Positions 38,171 to 51,000 of a DNA stretch of 64,000 nt are shown here, piece by piece (position 1 is the first letter of the stretch; every line of letters begins with the position of its first letter). The stretch covers positions 5,688,959 through 5,752,958 of the forward strand of contig NW_004624742.1 in NCBI RefSeq assembly GCF_000247695.1, read 5' to 3'. The notes under the pieces are model-generated. The model saw only the letters and a list, made by a program, of their open reading frames with translations. It was not told the origin of the DNA and ran no database searches. The position numbers were made by a program, and so were the translations under genes. The stretch comes from Heterocephalus glaber (Eukaryota; Chordata; Mammalia; Rodentia; Bathyergidae).

Positions 38171-38800
38171 CAAAAGACTAATGTATGGAAAAAAATGTTT
38201 TCAAAACAAAGAGCCAAAAAGAAAAAATTGTACAGGTTGTACAGGTTGATAAGAAAAAAAACTAAAAAGAACGACCAGGCAACTCACATGGCAAACAAAT
38301 ATAAGACAATCCAACTTCATTTATGGTCATGCAAATGAAAGAAACAAAACTTTTTTTACTTTAACAAAAAATGAGGGCAAGAACCTCCAATGATGGTGAG
38401 GATAATGAGAAAGTGGTATTTCAAACTTTTAAGAATATGAACCACTCTACCATTTGGGGGAACAGTTTATCTGGCAGTATCTATTAAAATTAAAACTATT
38501 TCCTTGGACTGTACCTTCTGACCCACAGATCCTATTTTAGGAGCTTGATCATTTAGAAACAAAAGCACAAATACCTAAAGCTATATTAACAGCATGTTTG
38601 AGTACTATTCATAGTAGAAAAAGATGGTAAGCAACTGAGTCAACAGGGGATTGTTTACATAAACATGATACAGCTGTATGTACTACTTATGTACAGCTTT
38701 TTTAAAAGTCAGAGTATAGCCATCTAGTGATCTGATTAGATGTTCATGAGGCATTAAATAAAATGTATGATGGCCTTATTTTTGTAAAAACAAGTCCTTC
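38171..38800 (+). repeat. Old L1 3' region, plus
   Basis: 'gggaacagtttatctggcag', 'ctgacccacagatcctattt', 'gagtactattcatagtagaa' and 'cagctgtatgtactacttat' are old L1 ORF2 3'-end phrases. Decayed. Confidence 0.65.
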
Positions 38801-39289
38801 AAATCTTTTATATTTGGATAAGCAAAAAGAATGTAAAATAACACACAAGTCTTGATCTCTCTATAAATAGGGTAGAGGAAAACTTTCTTAATACCTCTAA
38901 ATTTTATACATAAATGATATCTAAAAGCTTTGTGATTAAGCACATTAAGAAATTAACAATTAGATATAATATTCATGTATAAATAACTTATGATTTTTGA
39001 GCTGGTAAATTGGTTCTGTTGTTTTCTGCACAATTATATACAAATGTTTAAATAGGCATAGATAATATTTGTAATACAAAATGCTAAGATTCAGTATAAT
39101 GAATTATGAAAAAATTTATAAACAAGAATTATCCTTTAATGACCATACAAAAAACCAATGAACTGCACTTTTTTAAAAGGTGTGCTTTAATTTTTAAAAA
39201 CTACTATAAAAAGAAAGAATGAGCCAAGGATGCAAAGGGCCAACATAAAGAAGGAAATCACAAGTTCTGTAGTTGATCTTTCAGAAAAA
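38801..39289. other. Intergenic, nothing recognised
   Basis: AT-rich, no recognisable signal. Confidence 0.35.
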
Positions 39290-40560
39290 GCAGTTTGTAT
39301 GTTGATAATTATCTACAGGAGGGAACACTGATAATGGAAATCACAACTGCTGGAGCAATGTCCTTGGGGAGGTGAGAAAGAACTGTTCAGAGATTTGCCA
39401 TAACTTAGGTGTCAGAAGGGAGAAGAGAACATATGAAGTTCGTAGATGTGGTGTTGGAAACTGTTGAAATTCTCAACGAATGACTTGTTACCTCAGTGAA
39501 AAGCAGAGAGAAGTAGCATAGACTGATGGTAAGGGAGGCTGTTTTGGTTGGAGGTCTGAAGCATAATGGAAATATGAAATAGCCAAATGCCTCGGGATAG
39601 TGAAATCATGAAAACTTACCAAGATTTCTGGCCAACATTAAAGCTCATTTGAGTTTATGCTCAGAAATTTAAAGTGAGAATGGTAATCATGGCTGCACAT
39701 CTTTCACCATATTCAGCTCAATGGGTACTGAGCCAGTGGTCAGATTTCATAAGGATTTGAATTTGGCTAAGGGAATACAACATAGAAAGGAGCAAAGGAC
39801 TCAAGAGGATATGTGAAGGAGTGATTATAACACTGTACTCCAAACTTAGAGGATAAGTAGAGAAGTGAGGGCATGAAAGGGAAAAGTAGTGTTTGTTTAG
39901 TTAAGAATTGAACTTGGGGCGTTACACATGCTGAGCACATGCTCTACCGCTGAGCTGCAACCCCAGTGTGAGAAGCACTGTGAAAAGAATCGACAGATTA
40001 TAGGTCCTGGGGAGGTCTAAAGATTGTTGGAGTCAAGGACTATTCACAGTAAGCTGGAAAAATTTGGGTGGAAGTAGTGAGAGATGTTTGACATGGAGAC
40101 TAAGGAAAAGTTTCAGAAATTGGCAAAGGCAAAAGAGTGAGTGGCTGAAGCTGATCTTGCTAATCAAGATCATTAGCACAGAAGTATCCATAGGAGAGAA
40201 ACAATGAGAAACTGACATCTCTGGGAAAAAGAAGGAATGAGCAAGGGATGGTAAATGATATGGAAGATGTAGCCTAATGACATGAAAAATTTAAAGTGGG
40301 GAGTTTTTTAGACACTGAATTTTTACTTTAGTTAAGTCTAAAGTCTGAGAACTTGCATTTCTAAAAATGTCCCACCTGAAACTGATGCAGCTGGTCCAGG
40401 GGTCACATTTTCTGTATAACTCAGAATAAAACCAGAAAAGAAATGAGACGGTCAACTATGTAGGGAGTGCTGCTGACTTTTCATGAAGACCAGAAAACAC
40501 AATGAAAAGATTTTAGGATTTGGAGAGCAGTGATAGATGAGGCTAGAAAAAGGGTCCTCA
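39290..40560 (+). repeat. Ancient repeat block with ID and MER5A-like pieces
   Basis: G/A-rich phrases ('tggagcaatgtccttgggga', 'ggtgttggaaactgttgaaa', 'gaagcataatggaaatatga') fit the same ancient family as 16150-16690. An ID lies at 39898-39968 (minus) and a MER5A-like stretch at 40340-40420 ('ttgcatttctaaaaatgtcc', 'gatgcagctggtccaggggt'). Confidence 0.4.
39898..39968 (-). repeat. ID SINE, minus
   Basis: 'ttaagaattgaacttggggc' to 'taccgctgagctgcaacccc'. Confidence 0.8.
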
Positions 40561-41310
40561 CAAAACTAGGCTTTAGTCAAAGAAAGTTAAATGTAAGAAG
40601 AGAAACCAAACTTCTCATTGTTAAATGAAAGACAACATTATCTTTTACCAAAAAAAACAGTGTATACTATAGAAAGGATCAGTTATAAATCAGTATCATT
40701 CTCCGCTAAACTGACTTCAACCAAGCTACCAAAATTGAGGAAGTCTTACAAACTGCCAAGCTGGTTAAAGTAAACATGGTAGTTATAACATAGCTTCCTA
40801 TAATTTTTTAGGGAAATAACATAAAACATACTGTTTAGCATACACATACTGATTTCTTGATTAAAAATAGATACAGCTGAATAGGAATAGTTATCTCACT
40901 TTAATTCTAGCCATTGCATGGAGGTAACACCACTGCTTTTATCAGTTAATCATGTTTTAATTGGTTAACAGTCTAAAGGTATTTCAAATATTTATCATTA
41001 TAAAAATGAGTTCAAGAAAACTTACTCTTCTTCTCTAAAATATATACACTTTGAATTTTTATCAGAATAGTGCCTGAATAATTTTACAATCAAGTGTTCA
41101 AAATTTTAAAATACACAAAGCTAACATGATTTATACAAAATTGCAACTTGAAAATGACCAAACAAAAATATTTTACAGAATATTAAGACTTACTAGAGTT
41201 AAGTAAAACTAACATCGTTATCACATATACATATGAAGAAACATTTGATAAATTCTTATAGAAACTTGTATACATAATTAATATTTACTATCATTTTGCT
41301 TCAAATCCAA
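40561..41310. other. Intergenic, nothing recognised
   Basis: AT-rich DNA without recognised features, downstream of BRDT. Confidence 0.35.
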
Positions 41311-41311
41311 C

Positions 41312-41455
41312 ATCTTTTTTTTGAGACAGGGTCTTACTATGTCAGGCTGGCCTTGAACTCACTATGTAGCCCATGCTGGCCTCAAACTTGGAGTGATCCT
41401 CCTGCCTCCACCTGTCAAGTGCTGGGATTACAGGTGCACCACCACACCTGGCTAA
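41312..41455 (-). repeat. B1 SINE, minus, well preserved
   Basis: 'ttttttgagacagggtctta' to 'gtgcaccaccacacctggct'. Flanks 'aaatccaacatctt' and 'aaattcaatatctt' look like the target duplication. Confidence 0.92.
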
Positions 41456-41948
41456 ATTCAATATCTTTCAAACCATAGGTAATGTTTCTTTAAATTAAAT
41501 GTCTATATAAAACTTGAATATGGAACCAGCAGAGACTCTTAAATAACTCGATGTTCAAGGAAACCAAGTATTATTTGTTAGAAGCTCTAAATATTTTTGA
41601 AGGCAGACAAATATTCGTTTTAAAAGTTAAAAATTCAATGGGAATCATGTTTTTATATATTTTTATATAGTCATCATTTTTTAAACAATCAGGGAGTATC
41701 TATTGGATTTTCATTGCTTAAAACAAAGCCTATCATACATTGCTGACAATTATTTGTAGAATGAATAACATATAGAAACTATGTAGTTTTCGGGGATCCA
41801 AATTATAAAATTTTCTATACTATCCTTAAGAATAAACATATAGCTATTTAAAAATGTAAGTGAAATTGTTTAATCACTTTAGACCAGTGAAAATACAACA
41901 TGAGATTGGTATCTTCATGTCTGAAAGCAGTCATTTTACCATATGCAT

Positions 41949-41954
41949 TTTAAT
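41949..41954 (-). promoter_or_regulatory. BRDT: Weak candidate BRDT polyadenylation signal
   Basis: TTTAAT on plus reads ATTAAA on minus about 50 nt past the BRDT stop. No AATAAA lies closer, and a second ATTAAA is near 41869. Tentative. Confidence 0.3.
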
Positions 41955-42002
41955 TTTTTATATTATTCATTTAAAGTTGATGGTTAATTTAAAAACTGAG
42001 TT

Positions 42003-42071
42003 TCAATCAAAGTTGTTTTCAAACATTGTCATAATGTCCCTCTGAAGAGTCATATCAATGGTACCCGCCAT
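42003..42071 (-). CDS. BRDT: BRDT last coding exon
   Basis: Acceptor TTTTACAG, 69 nt, [10 protein letters not shown] to MFENNFD and TGA at 42003-42005. This is the P-TEFb-interacting end. Confidence 0.96.
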   Translation of the reverse strand: MAGTIDMTLQRDIMTMFENNFD

Positions 42072-45000
42072 CTGTAAAAAAAGAGAACATTTTAATTTCT
42101 TTAAAAATATATGCCTTTACTACAACTATATAAAAATGATTACACAACATACGGAAACAGACTATACAAAATGCCAACAATTTATTTAACAAAATGGATT
42201 ATTTTTGATTTGCTAAAATACTGTGTTTTTGTTAACACACTGTTCATGAGGTAAATAAAAATGAAAACCTGTATGAACATGAAAAATAAATTTGAGCAAT
42301 TTCTCAAAGACAGGAAACTGAATACTGATAAAGTGAGTATTAATAAGAATATTGAGAGTGCACATTGTTTTATTTATTTCTGTAACCAACATAGTGTTAG
42401 ACACATACAATTATTTTCTGAACGAAGCAATATTTTCTCTACATAAAAGAATTGATGTAATGTCAAAGCTGAGGGCTTTCCTTGATTCTTCCACTTATCA
42501 ACTGTGGAACTAAGGCAAATTATTTAACTAAGTCTATCCTATATATAGATATTTATGAAGATAGAATCAAACTGCATGTACAACATTCAAAACAATGCTT
42601 TATTGAATACTCAAAAGCTTTTAAATACTAAGCTATTAAGTACTAAAATAAGTTGAAGTAAAGAAAAGGGTAATTAAGACCAAAGAGATATTTACTGTAA
42701 CCTAAAGTTATATTCTATCCCCTTGTTATATAGGTTGGATAGTCCCCGCCAACTGAAATGACATCTAATATTAAAATTTTAAAAAAACCTCAAAAAATGG
42801 TCCTTAATGAACAGCAGCAGACCAGAGTGATAGGTAAAAGCACCAACTTACAAACGGTTGGCTTCCTGGTAGGCACTGATATTTTCATTAGTTGTGTAGG
42901 AAGAGATTTGGAATTATGATCTACCTACTATAATTTATTATCCCTTTGGGTATGTCTAACTCACTATACTTAACATTTATCTTAGAGGTAAAAAGATACT
43001 TCTTAAACCAGGTTACTTTCCTAATGCCTAGCTCCTAGTATGTCAAATGTCTAGCTAAATAGTTCTTAAAGTTCTTATTTTAAGCCTGAAATGTGAGAGC
43101 TGGGTATATTATCCTACTCTAAATGTCACATGGTATTCTGTAAGTATACATACTGTAAGATTAAAGGAAACGTAATAAAATCTCTTTCTATTTAAGGATT
43201 TTTGTGTACATCATGTTGTACACCAAAAATGTAAATTACTTTTATTAAAATATGTTTTTTGTGCAAGCGCAAGGACCCGAGTTCGATCCCTGGTACCAAA
43301 AAAAAAAAAATGTTTTAAAAAAAATGAACTCTCAAGCCACAAAAAGACACTTCTTGTTTTTCTCCGAAGTACTGGGGATTGCACCCAGGGGACTGCTAAA
43401 CTGTGCCCTATCCTGGGCCCTTTTTATTTTGGGACAGGGTCTCACTAAGTTGCCCATTCTGGCCTTCAACTTGGAATGCTCCTGCCTCAGCCTCCTGAAT
43501 AGTTAGGATCACAAGCATACACCACCATGTCCAGCAGACATAGAAGAGCTTTAAATGCACATTGTTAAGTGAAAGAAAACCAAGTGAAAAGGCTACACAC
43601 TGTATGGTTCCAACTACAGGACATTATGGAAAAGCTATAACTATGGAGACTAGAAAAATCAGTGGTTGCCAGGGTTTCAGGAGGAGCACGGGGGACTTTT
43701 AGGGCAAGGAACAATGACCGATAAATGTCATTATTCATTTGTCAAAATCCATAAAAGATACAACACAAAAAGTGAGTATTAATGTAAACTATAGACTTAC
43801 GAACCTAAGGTGGACAATGCTATGTTGGATGGTAGGGGAGTATTTCAGCCCAATTTTGCTATGAAGCAAAACTGCTCCCAAAATAAAGCTCTTTTTTTTT
43901 TTTTTGGTACCAGGGATCAAACTCAGGACCTTGTGCTTGAGAGGCAGGTGGCGGCACTACTGAGCTAAATCCCCAGCCCTGTTTTTTTTTTTTTTTAAAG
44001 CTAAATAAAGACATTTTCAGATACAAAAATGCTGAAAGAATTCATCAACAGTAGACTCACACTACTGTGAGGCTGAGGCAGGAGGATCACAAGTTCAAGG
44101 CCAGCCTGGACCTGTGAGACCCTATGTCAGAATAAAACATAAATAAATAAAAAGGACAAGGGATGTAGCTTAATAGTCGAATGCTTGCATAACAGTATGT
44201 GCAAAGTCCTGGGTTTAATCCCCAGTACTGAAAGAAAAAAATAGGAGCACTGGAAGTATTAACCGCACAAACAAATCTTAAAAAGCTTTTCTTATTTGGA
44301 ACATTTCTTATTTGGAACATTTTGGAATAGAATTTCCCTATGCCAACACTAGTCACAAAAAGGTAAAGTGGCTATATTAAATTTCAGGGTAAACAAAATT
44401 GCCAGGAATAAAGATAATTTCACTATGAAAATGGGGAAATAACAGAGGACATGATAATATAATAAGCCTAAGTGTTGAACTACTTAATAACAGCTTTGAA
44501 ATGCATGAAATGAAATTGACAGAATTCTACAGATAAAAAGACAAATTTATAGTTATGTAATCATGGATGTAAAGGCTTTTTTCCCTCAATAACTGATAGA
44601 ACAAATAGTAAAAAATTAGCTAGGACATAGTAGACTTTTTACCAACCAACTTAACCTATATCCAACAGCAGCAGAATATTTACCAAGCTAATCCATAAAA
44701 CAGGCCACAAAACAAGTCTCAACAAATCAACAGAATTCAAGTTAGCACTATTCTCTGACTATAACAAAATTAAACTAGAAACCACTAACAGAAATCACTC
44801 ATCATAAAATTCCCAAATATTTGAAAATTCAATACTTCTAAAACATTCCATGGATAAAAGGAATCAATTCTAGTTTTAAAAATATCTTCTGTATATAAGG
44901 ACTCTGAAATCAAGCCAATTTCTTAATCTAGCATTCGAAGAAATGCTGGTCTGGAACAGATGGCATATCTTTTGACCACAATTCATAAGTGATTTACAGA

Positions 45001-48000
45001 TTTTTTCATGAGTAATAATGTTTCATTTCATTTATGTGCCAGGCATTTTTCTATGTGCTTAATGCATTTGCATGTTAATTAAATTCATCTTCAAAATAGG
45101 TATTATGAGTCCCTCTTTCTAAATGACCAAATTGAGTCAGAATGATTAAACTGTCAAAGCCCAAATGTCTAGTAAATAGCAGAACTCAGGCCTATAATCC
45201 TGTCAGTCTAGCAGCTGTGATGTCAATATTCTAAATTACATTTACACTTGCCTCCTTTGACTATGTTAAACTCGATTTTAGAACCTCACCCTCACCAAAG
45301 AAGTAACTGCGATGTCACTGAAAACCCACTGAATGCATCTTTGAATGTATGAAAGACAGTGTTCTGTTAAATCGTTTGTTAAAGTAAAATTCACTTACTG
45401 CTTCTCTCCTCCTTCTCTCTTGCTCTTTCTCCCTTGCTAAATTACGGTCTTTGAGAAGCCAGAGATAGCATTTATCTTGAGCTTCCAATGATTGCTGATG
45501 TTCTTTTTGCTCTTCTCCAAGGCACTTGTTTTGGAGTTCATTTGAAAAAAATTCTAGAGTCAATCCATTTTCAAGGTCCCTTAAAGAAACAGTAAAGTTC
45601 AAAGTAGGTTTCAAGTTCTGTAAAAGTTTTTATTACAAAGATGCATTACTAAATAACAAATATAAAGCAATATACCAGATACCATTTTCCCATGCTACAA
45701 CATTATTTTTAAACTTTATTTCTGATGTGTCGAATTTTACATAGAGTAATCTAAATTAAAGACAACAACAACAAAACGTTTTGGAAAACTGTGACCAAGT
45801 TACATCACTATCTCCTTACAGAATGAAAAAACTTTTAACACGTTTTTGGAAAATAATGTGTGTATAGTATGGCAGTACTTATATCTTTCCTAGCTTAATC
45901 ACTTATTTCTATGTTTTTCAAAATACATTAGATACTGTTGTTCAGAAAAAAATCAATAAAATGTACTTTTTAAAATTACAATTTGTTTTGTGTTCTACTA
46001 AATAACCATAGTTACACTTAACAAATATTTAGAATACATTCCTATACCTCCCAATGCCTCTCTTAACCATTTACCAGTCCAATTATTTAAATATAGGATG
46101 ATCAAAAATTGCATATTTTTTCATTAATTTTTATAAGATAATAGGAAATATAAAAATGACAATTTTATCAAATCTATTCAATACAGGAATTGACTGATTG
46201 AAATGACACCTCCCTGAGCAACGCTTTGGAGAGTCACTATGTAAACAAATGCACTAATTCAACTCATGCTTGGGGTAAACTGTTAAGTGATTTATCCAGT
46301 AAATTACAGACCTCTGATTTTCTTGAGACACTTTTGGTTCCTTTGCATTTTGCTCCAGATGTTTCCTTATTAATTCTTGTGTTCGAGCTTTTACTTCCTT
46401 TTCTATTGCTGCTTTTTTAAATTGGTTGAAGAGCTGATCTGAAGATTTCGGTACGCCTGATGTTTTCACTGGTTTGCCTAAGCTTTTCCAAGAGTCTGCA
46501 TTCTTAATCTTTATACCCTAAAAGAGATATTTGATTCGGCCTGTGTCAATCAAATTTTAGAAGGAAGATAGTATCTTTTGATCTAGTAATAGATCAAATT
46601 AAGATTTCAAAGGACTTAATGGACTTTTATTAAATGTTACTAAAGTCAGGGGCAAAATGAAAACAGGATACAAACTCAGGTATTCCTCTAAGAACAAATT
46701 AAAGTAGCATGATCACCAATTATTTCAATTTAAGACATACATTAACTGCATAATAATTTGCAAGGAGTATAAAAATAAAAAAACCGCTCACTGTAGTCAT
46801 CTTATGATACTTATGATCCTATAGGGAAAATAAAGACATTAGTGATTAAGAGGCATATTGATTAAATTAAGAATGAATGGCATGGGATTTGCTGAGAACC
46901 TTCTAACATGGCTATGTCTTTCCTTTTGTGGTAAGAAGGAAAAAACTATCTGATATGATCAAACAGTCTTAAGATAGATTGAGATCCATGCTACCCAAAA
47001 GAAATATATGTAATTTAAAATTTCCTAGTAGCTATACCTAAGGTTTTTTAAATGTAAATTTTATTATATTTTATTTAACCAGATATACCCAAAGCAAACT
47101 TTAAACTTTAAGTTGCTCCAACCACATTTCAAGGGCGCTCTAGCCACATGAAAATTACAAGTCTAGTTGGCTTTTCTAAGAGTTAATCTATTCATGGTAA
47201 GAAAAGATTAAGCAATATAGCATTGAAATACTTCTTTTTATAATTTTCTCCTTAATGATTATTCATGACTGCTCTTTTGATATATTCCCATGAAATATTA
47301 GGGATTAATAGAAAATAAAACTTAGGACTGATATAACCATTGGCCGTCAATTTCTGTCCCAAAATAGTAAGTCAGAACATCCTTCCTACATCCTTCTACA
47401 CACACAGGGACCTTCACCAATGATTACTCAGGTGTGCTTTTGAAGTTTTTCCTATAAATTGTCAATAAAACCTGTATTTGTCTTTACCAATGGAATGGGC
47501 TAAATATCAGTTCAGGGCTCATGTGACCACTTAGTCAACTCAAGAATCTCACTTTCCAAAGAGATTTGAAAGAGGACAGGGAATACCTCTTAGTATATTT
47601 AATAGGGAACAAAGACAGGACAAAACTCTTGTCTCCGGTTCTGCGTCCTGAAATTACTTTCTACTGAAATGAAATTTCAACAGATTCTAAAATGAGAAAG
47701 TTTATATGTAGGGTTAGGGTACATGATACCTGAAATATTTTCAGGTATCATGAAGAATGAGAGAATACTTCTGACAGACATGAGACATGAGAATGGAAAG
47801 CATTCCTCATGGAAGAAAGAACATAATGAAAGGTATTACTAGGTATACCAGGGGAGAAATGAGTCAGTTTCAATGAATTGTAAGGCATACTGTTAAGATT
47901 GAGGAACTAGTGGGGTCACAATGCAGAAGTGTTAAATCTTCATCCTACAGGCAGAAGTCGGAAACCATTAAAACTTTCATATAGATGATTAACATGATCA

Positions 48001-51000
48001 GAGCAGTACATCAAGAGAACATAAGAATACTGAAACAGAATGGATCAAAAGTACATAGGAAACAAAACGTTTGATTGAAGAAACTCTATAGCACTTATTC
48101 TTTCTGACCTAAAGGGCTGGACAACACTGTCACTTAAAACAAAAACTAATAAAATAAAATAGAAAATTAATGATGGCTGTCAGAAAAGGGATTTTTAAGG
48201 GGTTCTAATCCATACTTAGCACTAACAGAACACCTAAATTAAACATAGTCTTGAATGATAACTACTAGTAGAGCACTAGGTAAAAAATGAAAGATACTGC
48301 ACACAAGGGCCAAATCATTATGTTCTGTGGGGTAAAATATTACATTTTATATGTATGGCCAAACAATAATCTCAAATATTAAGACTAAGATCTGTTCTCT
48401 GAAATACTTGCAAGGAAGAGAAGGAAGACAGGTAAAGGGCAAAGGAGAGAGGAGAGAGGAAAGGAGAAAGGGAGAGAAAGCGGGAGGGAGAGAAACAGAG
48501 GGACAGGCAGAGAGAGTGAGAGCGAGAGAGACAGAGGGAGAGAGAGGGAGAGAGAGAGAAAGGGGGGAGCGAGAAAATATAAATATCCCCTTCATACTTC
48601 CTGTTAATTAAACTTAAATGCCTACAGTAGTTATCTGGCATATTTAACATATCCTAGACCTCTGGAATATTTGTTTAGAGAATGATATCAATGTGTGGTT
48701 TGACAATTAAGCATACATAAGACCCCATTAAGAAATGCCTTACAATCCATTCTAAAGATGGTTTTACATCATGCTTTAAAATTGGGACAAGGGGTTGGGG
48801 ATGTAGATTCAATGGTAGAGGAGCATGTGTTTATTATGTACAAAGCTCTGGATCTGAAAACACAGACACACACACACACACATAGAGAGACAGAATGAAT
48901 ACTAACATTATAGAATATCCGATTAAAACATAAGCATGAGGACAGATGGTAGGGGATACTAATTTTTAAAAATTATATAAGCAAAAATTAGGACTAGATA
49001 TCCAAAAACATCTCTTACCTTAATCATAATTTTAAATTCTTTTGACATTTATGAGAAAAAAAATAACATTACTTTTACCTTCTGCATGGGAACTTGATGT
49101 TCAGATTCTAACACCTTTGTGTCGCTATCACCAGATGGATGCATCACAGTTGGGCTGTTCAGGAGTTGTTTGGAATCACCTAGAAGCACAGGTTTTTAGA
49201 ATGGTATAATTAAATATTTCATTGTAGTTATCTAGAATTTGATTTTCCTTGCAGTTAAGACACTATGAAAATTAAATAATTGTTGATGAACCTTAGCTTT
49301 GGAGTATTCTTTGTTGGGGGCTTGTTGTACTCTAAACATTTCTCACTTGAAAATGGTCTCCTTTGTTTTCTTTCTGTTATTGTCTGTTCTTGTTTTGATC
49401 AGCTATACTTTATTTATGGGTGAGCTGCCAAAACCCATTTTATCTGTCCCCATGCTATACAGCTATTCAATTGTAGACTGCTTTCAGCTCCAGAGATGGG
49501 TTTTGATTAAGTCAACCCAATCACCACAATCCTTTCCCCCCACCAGTAACTTTAGACACAGCAGGCCAATGTAGGGGTTCCAAGGAAAGATATTACCTGG
49601 TTTGCCAATTTGAGAATAAAACACAGAGAAAGAACTAAAATGCCAGACATAGCCGGCAATAACAGCTAGTGAGACAATGGGGTAAGAAATGTAAAATTTT
49701 GCTTCTCTGAGGTGAAGAGAACAAACTATACAATCCTCTTAATTCTTTTTCTTTTTTGGGGGCTGTATGGGAGGTGTTGGGTACTGAACTAAGGGCCTCA
49801 TGAATAATCTCATTAATCGCTAAGCTTTCAGACAAATATTTAATTTACTATTATAGGTAAAGATAAACTACAGAAATAGTTTGCACTATGATCAAACCAT
49901 GCCTAAAAGAGTGACTTATCTTTGGACCACTGGCAATGCATGAACAAAATTCTGTATTATTTCAGTTTGAGCTGAGTTTTCTGTCATTTGCAACCAGGAA
50001 CATCCTGCTGCTGCTAATGAAACTTAACTGATAAATTCTGTTTAACTTTTTATTGTCCTTTTCTATAGGTCTAATCAGTGGCAAAGGTATAGAGGACAAA
50101 TCAAAACTAAGCTGCTATCTTTGTTAACTGGCTCAAGCGCTCAAAATCCTAGCCATTTATGTCTTATAGAAACTCATATCAAAGCTTCTACCACACCCCA
50201 GTCCATTGACTGATTTTCTGACTAAATTATACTCCTTGAAGTTAAGCCTGAGAAAAGGGGGCAATAAACATCAGGGATGGAAGTAAGCAGAGGAAGAACC
50301 ATACTGTCAGAGGAGGCATGGACAAAAGAACAACGAGGAATGGAGAAACTGGGGTGGTGGTGATGAGCTATAAGAACATGACTACATTCCTTCTCTACCT
50401 GGGGTCAGATATTATTTAGAAAGTAGAAAGCATACATGGCAAGTGAAAGAAATTCTAAAATGAGTGTCAATTTGCTGATATTAAGTTGATAAGTGGTAAC
50501 AGTGCCATTGTCATGAACTAAAGAGAAAAGATTAAAATCTGGGGGTTGAAAGGGAGAATTTACAGTTTTTACATCCCTGTGTTTGAAATTTTTATATGAT
50601 ATTTAAGAAAGGTACAACAGTTGTATGAGCATGCTTGGGGACAGATATATTTGAGTTGTAAAAATAAGAATAGAAATCATAGATGTCATGATTACCCAAA
50701 AAGGCTTCAAAATCTTTCTCACATGGTGCTATGTAAAAAAGGATAAAGGCTTGGAACATCCAGGTTAATAGGAAGGCTACTCCAAGCCCGCTGCTATGAG
50801 ACCTGAGAACACTAGCTCAGTAAGCCTATGTTTTGGAGGCTCTGGAGTAGAATAAAACGTTAAAGAAATAACTCAGAATATTGCCAACATCTAAAGATAG
50901 TCAGATAAAGAGACCACTATAAAATTATTCAGAGATTGGATGGTTGAGAAAATAGTGCCCCAGGTGTCTAGAACTGTATCAAGGGACCTCTCTGAGAAAC

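Noticed and set aside
48347..48650. Three overlapping open frames on both strands
   Set aside because: Translations of the GA-rich purine tract, only Arg/Glu/Gly or Ser/Leu/Pro repeats.
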